Shown: positions 1 to 9,592, counted from the first letter of the stretch. The stretch: 47,241 nucleotides of DNA from Syntrophobacteraceae bacterium (GCA_031292215.1 JARLHO010000110.1:1-47241), one strand, 5' to 3'. Notes: a model not told the origin generated them from the sequence alone. Program-made: numbers and translations.

Positions 1-29
1 TCAGACAAACCTGCCGCCTTCACGGAAAG

Positions 30-772
30 TCAACTTTCGATGTCCTCGTAGATGCAATGAATTGTTTTTTCAAAGGACAGAAGCCTGACCTCTCTTGGAT
101 TTATCAGGCTTAAAGCCTTGACCCTGTGATCAGTTACCTTCGACCTTGGGTAACCAGGATATCAGGATCGAGGATCGCAATCTCTTCAGCAATATATTCA
201 CGGCGGCTATTAAAAATAGAGGCCGATATTGTCGCGACCTCTCTATTATCAGTGCTGCATTTGACGCAATTGACGTGGGCGAAGCAAGAGCGAGCATCTT
301 CCCATGTCATACCCGGTTGAAATCTCTGCAACAATATCTGCACCAACTCAACGGTTGAAAGCCAGTGCCAATTCTTTAGATTCCGCAATTCGGCATGAGT
401 AAGATTTTGGCAACGGTTCCTTATACCCGCAGCGGTTCTCCCGGGTTTACCGGGAGAGGCTGTGCCGGGAGCCGGGGAAAGAATCAGCAGACGGGGGAGT
501 CTTCTCTCTTCGTAATCCGTCCCCACAAAGGCAGCAGCGGCTTCTGTGGGCAGATTGCAAGCCCGCGAATGGCGACAACGAAAATCCGTGGAACATATGC
601 CCTTAGCCTGATAGTAGGTTTCAAGATTTTCGCAATCGTTCACCATGAAGAACTGCCGTGGCTTTTTAGCCCGCCCTTTCGCACTTTCTTCGCGTGGTTG
701 GCCCCGATGCAACCCGTTAGCCGCTGCATCATTACGGACAGACTGCTTTTCCGCCAACGTCGACGATTCCAC
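30..772 (-). pseudogene. Uracil-DNA glycosylase-like protein, frameshifted near its C-terminus
   Basis: The minus-strand frame from 772 stops at 134, but the reading continues one frame over to a stop at 30-32, giving a sensible C-terminal tail. The join lies just after a stretch ending PDILVTQG. The protein resembles iron-sulfur uracil-DNA-glycosylase-like proteins: Cys-rich N-terminal segment (GICSTDFRCRHSRACN), a PRLLILSPAPG motif, FAHVNCVKCS, then a helix ending ILDPDILVTQG. In such proteins I expect NCRxYI, but here the Cys is Ser (NSRREYI), which could be a further sign of decay. The true start may be the internal Met at 646, because residues before it look unlike the family. The family call is from motif resemblance only. 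The frame break could also be a sequencing error. Confidence 0.45.
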
Positions 773-780
773 TTACCACA

Positions 781-1797
781 TAATTAGACAAGTTCATCTA
801 GATGTTTCAAAGCAGTCAATAACAGCCTTACAACGCAAAGAAATTGCTCTATCGTTTTTCCAGGCTGAATTATTCGTAGCGGCGCAGCCCTATTTGGCCT
901 CGTTCCGACCCCACTAGATAGAGCGTAGAACAGGTAAAGCGAAGTAAACGACTCCGAACGCGGCCTTACGTAAACCCTTTTCTTTCGCGGACAAAGACAA
1001 ATGATCCCCTGCTCGGGCCGTCAAATTCTTTTGGGTCCCGCCGCACAGACAACCTCTTGTGCTAATTCGAGTGTATCACCCCAAACAATGCGAACATTTC
1101 ACTCCGCTGTCACTAATGGATAGCGAATATTGCGATAATGGCCAAAAGTCTTACAGGATTTCATCAACATGAATTCTTCGTATCGTCGCCACCAACATCC
1201 TGTCTCTATATAATCTTTCCGGGATTATCACTTGCGTATCACGTGGCCGCTTTGTAAATATTTATTTCATTAATAAATCTTATATCTTGCTTATTCATAA
1301 CGAGATATCGACATGTGACTACCGATACCATAATAGATTTATCTGTAGTCATATGCCTTTCGAACACAGTATATGTTTGACTATGTCCTTCCATATGGCT
1401 GCAAAATTATATATAACTTCCTGTCAACACCAATATAAATCATGCAATTACACATGGCTTCACTATTCAGTTCATGAACATCCTTTTTTAAAAAGCGCCA
1501 CGCAGGTAATCAGGACCAGTGAAGGTCTTCTCGCCACTACATGATCCACCTCGCATATACCATATCTTATCGATAGGAACTTTGAGACTTTGCAAACTTT
1601 TAAAAGTCGAGTAAAATGCGCCTTTACTTTGATCGAAAATGAACACTTGTTAGGAAGTGCAGAGCGAACCGCACACAATTAAACAGCCTGCCGAAGTTTG
1701 GGTGCTCAATTGTCCGAATATCTCAGGAGGCGCGCTACAATGTGTTGCCGAGTATTGGGATTGATCCGAAAACATTTCGACTAGGAGTTCAGGTCAA
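781..1797. other. Gene-poor, partly AT-rich spacer
   Basis: No convincing gene is seen in this kilobase. Bases 1090-1690 are clearly richer in A and T than the rest of the window, with many short stops in all frames. The last 100 bases hold the leader of the molybdenum hydroxylase operon, including an AGGAG ribosome-binding site about 10 bases before the ATG at 1798 and a TACAAT hexamer near 1735. No matching -35 box at a normal spacing was found. Confidence 0.5.
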
Positions 1798-2292
1798 ATG
1801 AAGCATGTTATAACATTAAATGTGAACGGCGACCCGTACACCGTTGCCGTCAATCCATCGCAAACGTTAAATGAGGTGCTGAGGGAAAATCTCAATCTTA
1901 CAGGAGTAAAATTCGGCTGCGGGGAAGGAGACTGCGGGGCGTGCACGGTCATGGTTGACGGGCGGGCGGTCAGTTCGTGTCTTAGCCTGGCAGTGGAGAT
2001 GGAGGGAAAGCAAATCCTGACAGCAGAAGGCCTTGCCCCAACGGGTGAGACGCTTCATCCCATACAGGAGGCATTCATTGAAAAGGGGGCCATCCAGTGC
2101 GGGTTTTGCACCTGCGGGATGGAAATGGCAGCCCTTAATCTTCTTACGAAAAATCCCTCTCCTACAGAAAACGAGATACGGGAAGGCATCGCCGGAAACC
2201 TTTGCCGGTGCACGGGTTACACCAAAATCGTGGAAGCTATTGGAGCGGCCGGCGAAAAGATGAGGGAATCCTCGGAAAGGAAGACATCATGA
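1798..2292 (+). CDS. Molybdenum hydroxylase, 2Fe-2S subunit (CoxS/XdhC-type)
   Basis: This is the small electron-transfer subunit of a xanthine oxidase family molybdenum hydroxylase; it passes electrons from the molybdenum site to FAD. It is 164 residues, the normal family length. The plant-ferredoxin-type cluster is bound by Cys41, 46, 49 and 61 (CGEGDCGAC ... C). The second cluster is bound by Cys101, 104, 136 and 138 (CGFC and LCRC). The second motif reads CGFCTCGM where the family usually has CGFCTPGM, so an extra Cys replaces a near-invariant Pro. The stop overlaps the start of the FAD subunit (ATGA), indicating translational coupling. The substrate cannot be read from this subunit. Confidence 0.93.
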   Translation: MKHVITLNVNGDPYTVAVNPSQTLNEVLRENLNLTGVKFGCGEGDCGACTVMVDGRAVSSCLSLAVEMEGKQILTAEGLAPTGETLHPIQEAFIEKGAIQCGFCTCGMEMAALNLLTKNPSPTENEIREGIAGNLCRCTGYTKIVEAIGAAGEKMRESSERKTS

Positions 2293-3167
2293 AGAGGCTC
2301 TCCTACTTTGAATACCGCGTTCCCAAAACTGTTGAGGAAGCGATCGAACTCTTCGAATCGGGGGGGGCGGACGCAAGGCTTATGGCCGGCGGAACGGATT
2401 TATTGATGAAGATGAAGCACGGGGCAATGACCCCTAAGATTCTCATCTCCCTAAAGAAGATCGATGGACTAGACACTATAGCATTTAGCGAAAAGACCGG
2501 CCTGACCATTGGCGCAACGGCTCTTCTAGCCGATGTGGCAAGCCACCCCGATATCGTCGAGCACTATCCGGCGGTGGCCGAGGCCGCCCGGGGAACGGCC
2601 AACGTGCAGGTGCGAAACATGGGAACAGTGGTTGGAAACCTGTGCAACGCCTCACCGGCCGCAGACAATGCGCCAACACTTCTCGCGATGGGGGCAACGG
2701 TCCACATCCAGGGGGCCGGAGGCAAAAGAGACCTTCCGCTGGAGGAGTTTTTCAAGGGTCCCGGCCTTACCGCTCTCAGGGGAGCAGAGATGGTGACATC
2801 CCTTAGCGTGCCGCTTCCGCCGGCAGGCGCGGGGGCTGCCTACCTCAGTCTTTCCGCCCGGGGCAAACTCGACTGCACAGCGGTTGGGGCCGCGGCGATG
2901 GTGACCATGAAAGGGGATGTCTGTGACGATGTACGGCTGTTCATAGCGTCCTGCGGTCCCACACCTCTTCGGGCGCCCGGGGCCGAGCAGATCATGCGGG
3001 GAAAGCCGATTAGCGACGATATCCTGGAAAAGGCCGGAGAAATAGCCACCGGGGAGGCTTCGCCGATTACCGATCTCAGGGCCAGCGCCGATTACCGGAC
3101 CAGGATAATTGCCGTTCTGGCAGGCAGGGCGATAAAGGCGGCAAGCAAAAGGGCGCTGGCACGATGA
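2289..3167 (+). CDS. Molybdenum hydroxylase, FAD-binding subunit (CoxM-type)
   Basis: This 292-residue subunit binds FAD and links the iron-sulfur clusters to the external acceptor. The start chosen is the ATG overlapping the previous stop; an upstream in-frame extension would run into the 2Fe-2S gene and is not family-like. FAD-binding motifs are visible: AGGTDLL near residue 35, and NMGTVVGNLCNASPAAD in the middle, followed by the CO dehydrogenase flavoprotein C-terminal domain ending in DLRASADYRTRII. It lacks the inserted Cys loop that carries the extra 4Fe-4S cluster in 4-hydroxybenzoyl-CoA reductase, which argues against that enzyme. It is the second gene of a three-gene operon. Confidence 0.92.
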   Translation: MKRLSYFEYRVPKTVEEAIELFESGGADARLMAGGTDLLMKMKHGAMTPKILISLKKIDGLDTIAFSEKTGLTIGATALLADVASHPDIVEHYPAVAEAARGTANVQVRNMGTVVGNLCNASPAADNAPTLLAMGATVHIQGAGGKRDLPLEEFFKGPGLTALRGAEMVTSLSVPLPPAGAGAAYLSLSARGKLDCTAVGAAAMVTMKGDVCDDVRLFIASCGPTPLRAPGAEQIMRGKPISDDILEKAGEIATGEASPITDLRASADYRTRIIAVLAGRAIKAASKRALAR

Positions 3168-3177
3168 ACCGGAAGTG

Positions 3178-3324
3178 GGAAGCGAGAAGCGAGAAGAAGA
3201 CAGGGTGCGCTCCATTCCCGCTCCTTGCTTCCGGCTTCCCCCAAAGAGCTGGGAGCAGGAAGAAGACAGGGGTGACGCTCCATTCCCGCTTCTTGCTCCT
3301 TGCTACCAGCTTCCCCCAAAAAGG
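3178..3324 (+). repeat. Imperfect tandem repeat inside the hydroxylase operon
   Basis: Two related units, 3193-3245 and 3259-3320, share a GAAGAAGACAGG start, a CGCTCCATTCCCGCT core and a CTTCCCCCAAA end. They separate the FAD subunit stop from the ribosome-binding site of the molybdopterin subunit. GAAGC-rich stretches of this style look like intergenic spacer repeats. No protein similarity is seen in any frame. Confidence 0.7.
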
Positions 3325-3333
3325 ATGGAATTA

Positions 3334-5628
3334 ATGAAAAAATTCAGCATAGTAGGAAAACATGTCCCCAGAAACGATGCCAGGGCCAAGGCAACGGGAA
3401 CCGCGGTCTATACCGACGATATCAAGCTGCCCGGAATGCTTCACGGCAGGATCTTAAGAAGCCCTTTGGCCCACGCCCGCATAGTGAGCATCGACACCAG
3501 CAAAGCGGCAGCTCTTCCGGGTGTAAAATGCGTGATAACCGGGCAAGACATCCCGAAGGTAAAGTACGGCAACTGGAGGCTTTTTCCTGACACTCAGGAC
3601 GAGTATGCCCTGGCCGTGGACAAGGTGCGCTTCATCGGCGATGAGGTGGCAGCGGTGGCAGCAGTCGACCTGGACATAGCCGAAGAGGCTCTTAGCCTTA
3701 TCGATGTGGAATACGTTGAGCTTCCGGGAGTCTTCGATGTGGATGCGTCGATCAAGGAAGGCGCCCCCGTCCTTCATGACTATTGTCCGACCAACATAAG
3801 CGTAAATCGCAAAATTCACTACGGCGATGTCGAGAAGGCCTTTGCCGAATCCGACTATGTCCGGGAGGATATCTTTACCGTCCATGCGGTGTCGCACGCC
3901 TATCTGGAGCCCTGCTCCTCGATTGCTCAATGCGATCTGGACGGCAGGATCACCCTTTGGACCTCGACCCAGGTCCCCTATATCATCCAATGTCTCCTGG
4001 CTTCGACCCTCGAGATGCGCGAAAACGACGTGCGCATCATAAAGCCGTTCGTTGGCGGGGGCTTCGGGGGGAAAATGGAACTAAGGACCTGGGAATTCTG
4101 CTCGGCCTTTATGGCCAAAAAGACGGGCAAGCCGGTGAAATTCACCCTTTCAAGAGAAGAGGAATTTCTCGCCGGAAGAAGGCGGCACCCGATGAAGCTC
4201 TACTCCAAGGTGGGGTTTAAAAAGGATGGGACCATCACCGGAAAGGACTTCCGGGTCCACCTCGATGGCGGGGCCTATAACGCTATGGGGCCTACCGCCA
4301 CTTTTCTTTGCGGAAACTTCGGGGCGATGCTCTACCGCTACCCGAGCTACAGTTTCCAGGGAGAACATATCTACACCAATAAGCCGCCGGCAAGCGCCAT
4401 GAGAGGCTTTGGGGCTCCGCAGGCTATTTTTGCGACCGAAACCCAGATGAGCATCGCCGCCGAAGAACTGGGCATGGATCCTATAGAGCTAAGGATTAAG
4501 AATGCCCAGGTAAGCGGGGATAAGATTCCGGGGGTTGCCACCATCTCCACCTGCGGCTTTATCGAGGCCCTGGAGAAGGTGGCCCAGATGAGCGACTGGA
4601 AGGAAAAAAGAGCCAACCCCAAAGAAGGCCGCGGCATCGGGATCGGCTGCTACTCCTTCATCTCGGGGGGGGCGTTTAACTGGTTTAACACGCAGTACCC
4701 TTACTCGGCCGCCGAGGTCAGGGTCTTTGACGACGGGACGGCGCATCTTCTCACCATGGCTGCCGATATCGGCCAGGGATGCGATACTGCGGTAAAGCAG
4801 ATCCTCGCCGAATCTCTTGGTCTCAAAATGGAGGATATACGGATCACCTCGGCCGACACCGCGATGACCCCGCAAGCCGACCTCGGGGCGTGGGGAAGCA
4901 GACTCACCCTGTTTAACGGAAACGCGGTGCTAAACGCGGCCGAAAAGATAAAGGCAAAACTTTTCGGCGCCGTGTCCGCGCGGTTTAACCTGAATGTCAT
5001 CCACGAGTTTGAATGCAAGGACGGCAAGGTGTACCCCAAGGGCAGACCCGATCGCGGCCTCACCTTCGGCGAAGCTGTCGGGCTGGTGCAAAAGGCCAAC
5101 CGGGGTGAACCCCTCATTGCGCACGGCTATTACACGCCAAGAGATAAGGGGCTCGTTACCCCGGCCTTTAGTTTCGGGGCGCAGGTGGCCGAGGTCGAGG
5201 TGGACAAGAAAACGGGCATCGTCGATGTGAAAAAATTCTGGACGGCTCACGACTGCGGCACGGTCATAAACCCCAGGGCCGCGGAAGGCCAACTTGAGGG
5301 TTCGATCCAGATGGGGCTGGGCTATGCCCTGTCGGAACAGTTCATAATGGACGGGGGAAAGACTTTAAATACCAATTTCCTCGACTACAAGATGCCCAAC
5401 GCGATGGACATGCCTCCAAGCGAGGTCGTACACATCGAGACCTATGAACCCGAGGGGCCGATGGGAGCAAAGGAAGCGGGCGAGGGGCTGGCCATTCCCA
5501 CCGCTCCGGCGATCGCCGAAGCCGTCTTTAGCGCGACGGGCTACCGGTGCCGGGACCTTCCCATTACTCCGGAAAAGATTCTTAACGCGATTGAACCACG
5601 TGAGCGCCCGAAAAGCGCCGTGAAATAG
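3334..5628 (+). CDS. Molybdenum hydroxylase, molybdopterin-binding catalytic subunit
   Basis: This is the large catalytic subunit, 764 residues from the ATG at 3334, which has AGGA eight bases upstream. The open frame extends upstream through repeat sequence, which is not coding-like. The N-terminal hammerhead domain starts GKHVPRNDARAKATG. Cofactor-binding motifs include GGGFGGK (about 241-247) and AMRGFGAPQ (about 355-363). The expected catalytic Glu lies in GAKEAGEG near residue 717. The CO dehydrogenase form I signature AYXCSFR is absent, so CO oxidation is unlikely. The substrate is unknown: aromatic, heterocyclic or aldehyde compounds are all possible. Cofactor and transport genes for Mo/W lie a few kilobases downstream. 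Confidence 0.92.
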   Translation: MKKFSIVGKHVPRNDARAKATGTAVYTDDIKLPGMLHGRILRSPLAHARIVSIDTSKAAALPGVKCVITGQDIPKVKYGNWRLFPDTQDEYALAVDKVRFIGDEVAAVAAVDLDIAEEALSLIDVEYVELPGVFDVDASIKEGAPVLHDYCPTNISVNRKIHYGDVEKAFAESDYVREDIFTVHAVSHAYLEPCSSIAQCDLDGRITLWTSTQVPYIIQCLLASTLEMRENDVRIIKPFVGGGFGGKMELRTWEFCSAFMAKKTGKPVKFTLSREEEFLAGRRRHPMKLYSKVGFKKDGTITGKDFRVHLDGGAYNAMGPTATFLCGNFGAMLYRYPSYSFQGEHIYTNKPPASAMRGFGAPQAIFATETQMSIAAEELGMDPIELRIKNAQVSGDKIPGVATISTCGFIEALEKVAQMSDWKEKRANPKEGRGIGIGCYSFISGGAFNWFNTQYPYSAAEVRVFDDGTAHLLTMAADIGQGCDTAVKQILAESLGLKMEDIRITSADTAMTPQADLGAWGSRLTLFNGNAVLNAAEKIKAKLFGAVSARFNLNVIHEFECKDGKVYPKGRPDRGLTFGEAVGLVQKANRGEPLIAHGYYTPRDKGLVTPAFSFGAQVAEVEVDKKTGIVDVKKFWTAHDCGTVINPRAAEGQLEGSIQMGLGYALSEQFIMDGGKTLNTNFLDYKMPNAMDMPPSEVVHIETYEPEGPMGAKEAGEGLAIPTAPAIAEAVFSATGYRCRDLPITPEKILNAIEPRERPKSAVK

Positions 5629-5730
5629 CCGATCTCCATCCGGGGTCCCTATCATGAGGGCGGCGGGCGCGAGGGTAACCACCCCTGGCTTTGCGCCCCC
5701 GCCCTCTTCACCTCTCCCGGCGCCGATCCG

Positions 5731-5780
5731 GGGGTATCGGCCTTACGGCCTCAACCACCCGGCTAATGGCTTTGATCCCT
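5731..5780 (+). repeat. Interspersed repeat family 2, copy 1
   Basis: The core GGCCTTACGGCCTCAACCAC followed by CGGCTAATGG and TTTGATCCCT recurs with small changes at 25005-25061. It sits in the spacer after the molybdenum hydroxylase operon. The GGCCTTACGGCC portion is a near-palindrome. The flanking spacer 5629-5910 holds nothing else recognised. Confidence 0.65.
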
Positions 5781-5910
5781 CCGGGATCTGTTCAAGCTTA
5801 ACGAACCCGGCTTGCCGGCAGAGCCTGAGAATCTGCACAAAAAGACCGGCAATCGCTTTTCGGTGGCGCTTCCTGAAATCGCAGAGAGAGTCATGATCGG
5901 GGCGCCTTGG

Positions 5911-6318
5911 TTAGCCCGAGTTCGCGCGGGTCAAATGGTTATGCGACACTACGGAGTCCATCCGGTTTGGTTCAGGGCGTCCTTTAACCGAAGGAAGCCA
6001 GCGTTCGAGCATCGCCGCCAATCCCTTCAGTTGCACCGGCTTGGGCAGATAGTCGCTCATTCCGGCGCGCAGGCATTGCTCCCGGTCGCTCTGCATGGCG
6101 TTGGCCGTCATTGCGATGATGGGCAGATGCGGGTTGAGCACTCCCGGGGAGCCATCGCGAATGTGTTTGGTCGCCTCCAAACCGTCCATTTCGGGCATTT
6201 GGCAATCCATGAGGACCAAATCATAAGGAATGCGCGAAAGGGCCTCCCCCGGTTGTTTTCCCGGCGTCCCTGACTGCTTGTCAGCCATTTTGGTCAAACC
6301 CCAAAAACAGTCGTACAA
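5911..6318 (-). pseudogene. Response-regulator receiver domain fragment
   Basis: The frame carries the second half of a CheY-like receiver domain: YDLVLMDCQMPEMDGLEATK contains the phosphoacceptor Asp, followed by LPIIAMTANAM (conserved Thr/Ala region) and DYLPKPVQL (conserved Lys). The first half, with the acidic pair and helix 1, is missing: the sequence before GEALSRIPYD is unrelated. The best reading is a decayed remnant of a hybrid sensor kinase or response regulator. No complete partner gene lies nearby. Confidence 0.65.
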
Positions 6319-6420
6319 TCATTATGTGAATTTTTTTCCGGCTGCTTAGAGGCGCCCTATCCGTTACCTCTTCGTTTTATAAATTTCATCGCCACATCCG
6401 CAAAAATTATTGTCCCCGCG

Positions 6421-6658
6421 CTACAAGCCACGGAATTGACCAGCCCAAATGATTTGTCGGCCGGTGAGATCGAAGCCATTGGTTTCCCTAAGACCCGGAT
6501 AGTTGTCTATATCCTTGGTGATCGCCATTTGTCCGCCGGGCGGCGCCCTTTCGATCAGGACAGTCTTCGTTGCCGCCCTCATGGCGAAAATTCCGGCGGA
6601 AAGGCCCGCCGGCCTCCCCCCCGACGATTACAACGTCCAAAATATCGAGATTTTCCAT
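6421..6658 (-). pseudogene. Thioredoxin-reductase-like N-terminal relic with a frameshift
   Basis: From the ATG complementary to 6656-6658 the frame reads MENLDILDVVIVGG and then meets a run of seven G. Shifting one base restores the FAD-binding Rossmann fold: PAGLSAGIFAMRAATKTVLI, then APPGGQMAITKDIDNYPG, both typical of thioredoxin reductases. It ends at a TAG at 6421-6423 after fewer than 80 residues, against roughly 300 in the full enzyme. The redox-active CxxC part is gone. The family assignment is strong; function is very unlikely. Confidence 0.6.
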
Positions 6659-6719
6659 CTGCTTTCCAAATAAGGGGAAAAACAAGCCGTCAAAGTTGGG
6701 GCTCTCCTTCAATTATTTT

Positions 6720-7260
6720 GTAATGTCGAAGTTTTGGGGCAATACAGGAAATTGTCTCCGATCAGGAGAGATTCTGTCAAAAATACCGTTCGGGATTACA
6801 GCGGTTTGCGGGCCGCGAGATAATCAATTATCGGCATCACCCAGCCCTAGGGCGCCCCTGAGTTGCTCAATGCAGGCCGAAGAATATCATTGTAAGCCGC
6901 CATCGGAGCTCCCTTCCGAATCTGAAATGCGTCATCGCAAAAGAGGATCAAATTGGCGCCGCAATACATGTCGGTATTCCGGCAGCGCACCAATCGGACA
7001 CAGCATGGGCACTAACCGTGCCATCGAGGACGGAAAAACTTTTCCCGTGAGGTCCAGGTTGCCCCGTTGGCGTCGGGCAGTTCGTTTGCATCCCGGCCTT
7101 GATCGTATGAAAAAAGGTGAACCGGACGCAAATTTTGTCTCCGGCAACAGGGACGATAACCCAAAGGAAAGAATAGTGATTACCGTAAGAACAGGAATGA
7201 GGCGGTTCTTTCAAAAATGAAATTGGAGAGTAAATCGATCGGAGTGGAGAACTTCACCCT
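6720..7260. other. Spacer with no recognisable gene
   Basis: Short open frames occur on both strands but none carries a recognisable motif or a good ribosome-binding site. Given the relics immediately upstream this may also be decayed coding sequence, though I cannot name a source. Confidence 0.4.
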
Positions 7261-7301
7261 GGTTTGGTTTATTCCCCACCTTTCCCGGGAGGAACTAAAA
7301 A

Positions 7302-8468
7302 ATGGCTTTAGCGGATCAGACTTTTGGTTTTTACATTCCCACGGTCACCCTCATGGGAATCGGCGCACACAAGGAACTTGGCGAACAGATCAAGTCGCTG
7401 GGCGGGAAAAAACCCTTTATCTGTACGGACAAGGGAATAACCCAGGCAGGCATTACCGCACGGATCGTGGAATTGATCGAAAAAGATACGGGCCTGCAAC
7501 CTGTTGTCTTCGATGAAACCCATCCCAATCCAACGGATAAAAATGTCCATGACGGCCTCAAAGTCTTTAAAGACAACAATTGTGACATGATTATTTCCCT
7601 TGGGGGCGGCAGTTCGCATGACAATGGCAAGGGCATCGGGATAACGGCCTCCAACGGCGGCAATATCCGAGATTACGAGGGGATAAACAAGTCCTCCAAG
7701 CCCATGCCTCCCTTCATAGCCATAAACACCACGGCCGGCACCGCAAGCGAGATGACACGCTTTTGCATCATCACCGACACCGGTCGCAAGGTGAAAATGG
7801 CCATTGTCGATTGGAGAGTCACCCCCAACCTGGCGATAAACGATCCTTTGCTGATGGCGGGCATGCCCCCCCTGTTGACCGCTGCCACAGGGATGGACGC
7901 CCTGACGCATGCAATCGAAGCTTATGTCTCCACCATAGCAACGCCTGTCACGGATGCATGCGCCCTGAAGGCCATCGACCTCATCAGCAAGTACCTGCGG
8001 GCGGCCGTGGCGTACGGCCAGGACATGGAAGCCCGCGATAAGATGGCCTACGCCGAGTACCTCGCCGGTATGGCCTTCAATAACGCGAGCCTGGGACATG
8101 TGCACGCGATGGCACACCAGTTGGGCGGTTTTTACGATCTGCCCCACGGGGTGTGTAATGCCATTTTGCTGCCTCATGTCGAGCGATTCAACATGATAGC
8201 GAAGATGGGCCGTTTCGCTGACATCGCCAAAGCCATGGGGGAGCCGTTGGAGGGATTGTCCTTGCGTGCAGCGGCAGAACGTGCCCTGGACGCCATAACG
8301 ACCCTTTCTCGCGATGTGGGCATCCCCACGGGGCTAAAGGAGCTGGGAGTAAAGGAAAAGGATCTGCGTGTCATGGCGGAAAACGCGCAGAAAGACGCCT
8401 GCGGATTGACCAATCCACGGTGTCCAAAACTCGATGACGTTATAGAAATTTATAGGTCGGCGCTTTAG
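7302..8468 (+). CDS. Iron-containing alcohol dehydrogenase (type III)
   Basis: This 388-residue protein oxidises primary alcohols or reduces aldehydes with NAD(P). The nucleotide-binding motif is GGGSSHD at 101-107. The metal-binding set is present: Asp199 and His203 in GMDALTHAIEAY, His268 in GHVHAMAHQLGG, and His282 in DLPHG, matching the ligand spacing of E. coli FucO. His272 corresponds to the conserved non-ligand His. The start at 7302 has a GGGAGGAA ribosome-binding site seven bases upstream. It converges on the Wtp transporter genes with only about 34 bases between. Together with the downstream aldehyde oxidoreductase it could oxidise an alcohol to an acid, which is inference from proximity. 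Confidence 0.93.
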   Translation: MALADQTFGFYIPTVTLMGIGAHKELGEQIKSLGGKKPFICTDKGITQAGITARIVELIEKDTGLQPVVFDETHPNPTDKNVHDGLKVFKDNNCDMIISLGGGSSHDNGKGIGITASNGGNIRDYEGINKSSKPMPPFIAINTTAGTASEMTRFCIITDTGRKVKMAIVDWRVTPNLAINDPLLMAGMPPLLTAATGMDALTHAIEAYVSTIATPVTDACALKAIDLISKYLRAAVAYGQDMEARDKMAYAEYLAGMAFNNASLGHVHAMAHQLGGFYDLPHGVCNAILLPHVERFNMIAKMGRFADIAKAMGEPLEGLSLRAAAERALDAITTLSRDVGIPTGLKELGVKEKDLRVMAENAQKDACGLTNPRCPKLDDVIEIYRSAL

Positions 8469-8502
8469 GCTGGAATAGCCGAGGTGACCGGGGGAAGCCT
8501 CT

Positions 8503-9588
8503 TTACCGCGGTGTTTCGTGGGGCACCCAGTGCGCCCCTTGGGCGAGCAGGCCGACGGGCACGCTCGTCCCGCGGTTCAAAGAGGCTGAAAGAGCTTGCG
8601 CTTCGCGTCGCGAGAGGTGAGTCCTTAGTAATTCTCCCCCTTCGTGGCCCAGGGTCAGTTCGACGATTCCCGTGCCGTTGCCGGGGCGAACATCTCTTAC
8701 GGTCAAGGTTCCCCGCCAGATGTATTCCTTGGGTTTTCCCGCGGGAAACAGTTCGATGCTCCAGCCCGGCAAGGTCAGGTAGACCCGAGCGGGCAGATCG
8801 CCCGCCTCGGCTGCAAGGGGCCAAAAATCGGCATAGCCCATCGAAGTAGCCAGCCGTCCGTTTTCCACCCTGGCCTCGATCAGGTTTTCGATGCCCGTCA
8901 GTTCAGCGACACTACGGCTTGCGGGACGGTTGCACACTTCATCGGGGGCGCCTTCCTGCAGGATGCGCCCGCCTTTCATCACCGCCAACCGATCGGATAA
9001 CAGGAAGGCTTCCGCCACATCGTGGGTGATGTGGATAATCGTTACTCCGAGCTCCTCGTGGATCCTTTTTAGTTCGTTTTGAACGCGGCGGCGCAGGGCG
9101 CGGTCAAGAGCGCTCAATGGCTCGTCGAGGAGCAGCACGTAAGGCTTGATCACCAAGGCCCTGGCGAGCGCCACCCGCTGGCGCTCGCCGCCGGAGAGTC
9201 GATTGGGGCGCCGTTTGAGCAGCGGCTCGATTTCAAGAAAGGCGGCCATGTCTTCGACGGCCTTTTTGATTTCCCCGCCCGGACAGCCTTTGAGCCTTAG
9301 CCCGAAGGCAATATTACTGAAAACCGTAAGGTGGGGAAAAAGGGCGGAGTCCTGATAGACTATGCCAAGGCGCCTTTTTTCCGGCGCCAGGCGTGTAGCG
9401 TCCTGGCCCCTGATGTAGATGCGCCCGCTCCTTGGCGTGTGCATTCCGGCGATTGTTTCCAGAAGGACCGTTTTCCCCGTACCCGTGGAACCGAGCAACG
9501 CCAGGTAGGTTCCGGCTTCGACGTGCAACCGGATGTCCCGGAGTTGGAAGTGGCCCAGGTTCAGGCAGATATCTTCAAGTCTTAGCAC
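8503..9588 (-). CDS. wtpC: Tungstate/molybdate ABC transporter ATP-binding protein
   Basis: This 361-residue ATPase powers oxyanion import. Walker A is GSTGTGKT at 33-40, the ABC signature LSGGERQRVALARAL starts at 131, Walker B is LLLDEP near 152-157, the D-loop is SALD, and the switch His is His189 in ITHD. A C-terminal extension after about residue 285 fits the TOBE/Mop-like regulatory domain of ModC/WtpC proteins. The start is a GTG lying 4 bases after the permease stop. Gene order on the minus strand is wtpA-wtpB-wtpC. Tungstate is preferred as substrate because the binding protein is WtpA-like and a W-enzyme is nearby, but molybdate is possible. Confidence 0.87.
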   Translation of the reverse strand: MLRLEDICLNLGHFQLRDIRLHVEAGTYLALLGSTGTGKTVLLETIAGMHTPRSGRIYIRGQDATRLAPEKRRLGIVYQDSALFPHLTVFSNIAFGLRLKGCPGGEIKKAVEDMAAFLEIEPLLKRRPNRLSGGERQRVALARALVIKPYVLLLDEPLSALDRALRRRVQNELKRIHEELGVTIIHITHDVAEAFLLSDRLAVMKGGRILQEGAPDEVCNRPASRSVAELTGIENLIEARVENGRLATSMGYADFWPLAAEAGDLPARVYLTLPGWSIELFPAGKPKEYIWRGTLTVRDVRPGNGTGIVELTLGHEGGELLRTHLSRREAQALSASLNRGTSVPVGLLAQGAHWVPHETPR

Positions 9589-9592
9589 CCGC

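Noticed and set aside
1287-1678. Short frames in the AT-rich spacer
   Set aside because: They are short, overlap on both strands and have no ribosome-binding site or recognised motif.
3175-3333. N-terminal extension of the molybdopterin subunit
   Set aside because: This part is repeat DNA read by chance; the ATG at 3334 has the ribosome-binding site and matches the family start.
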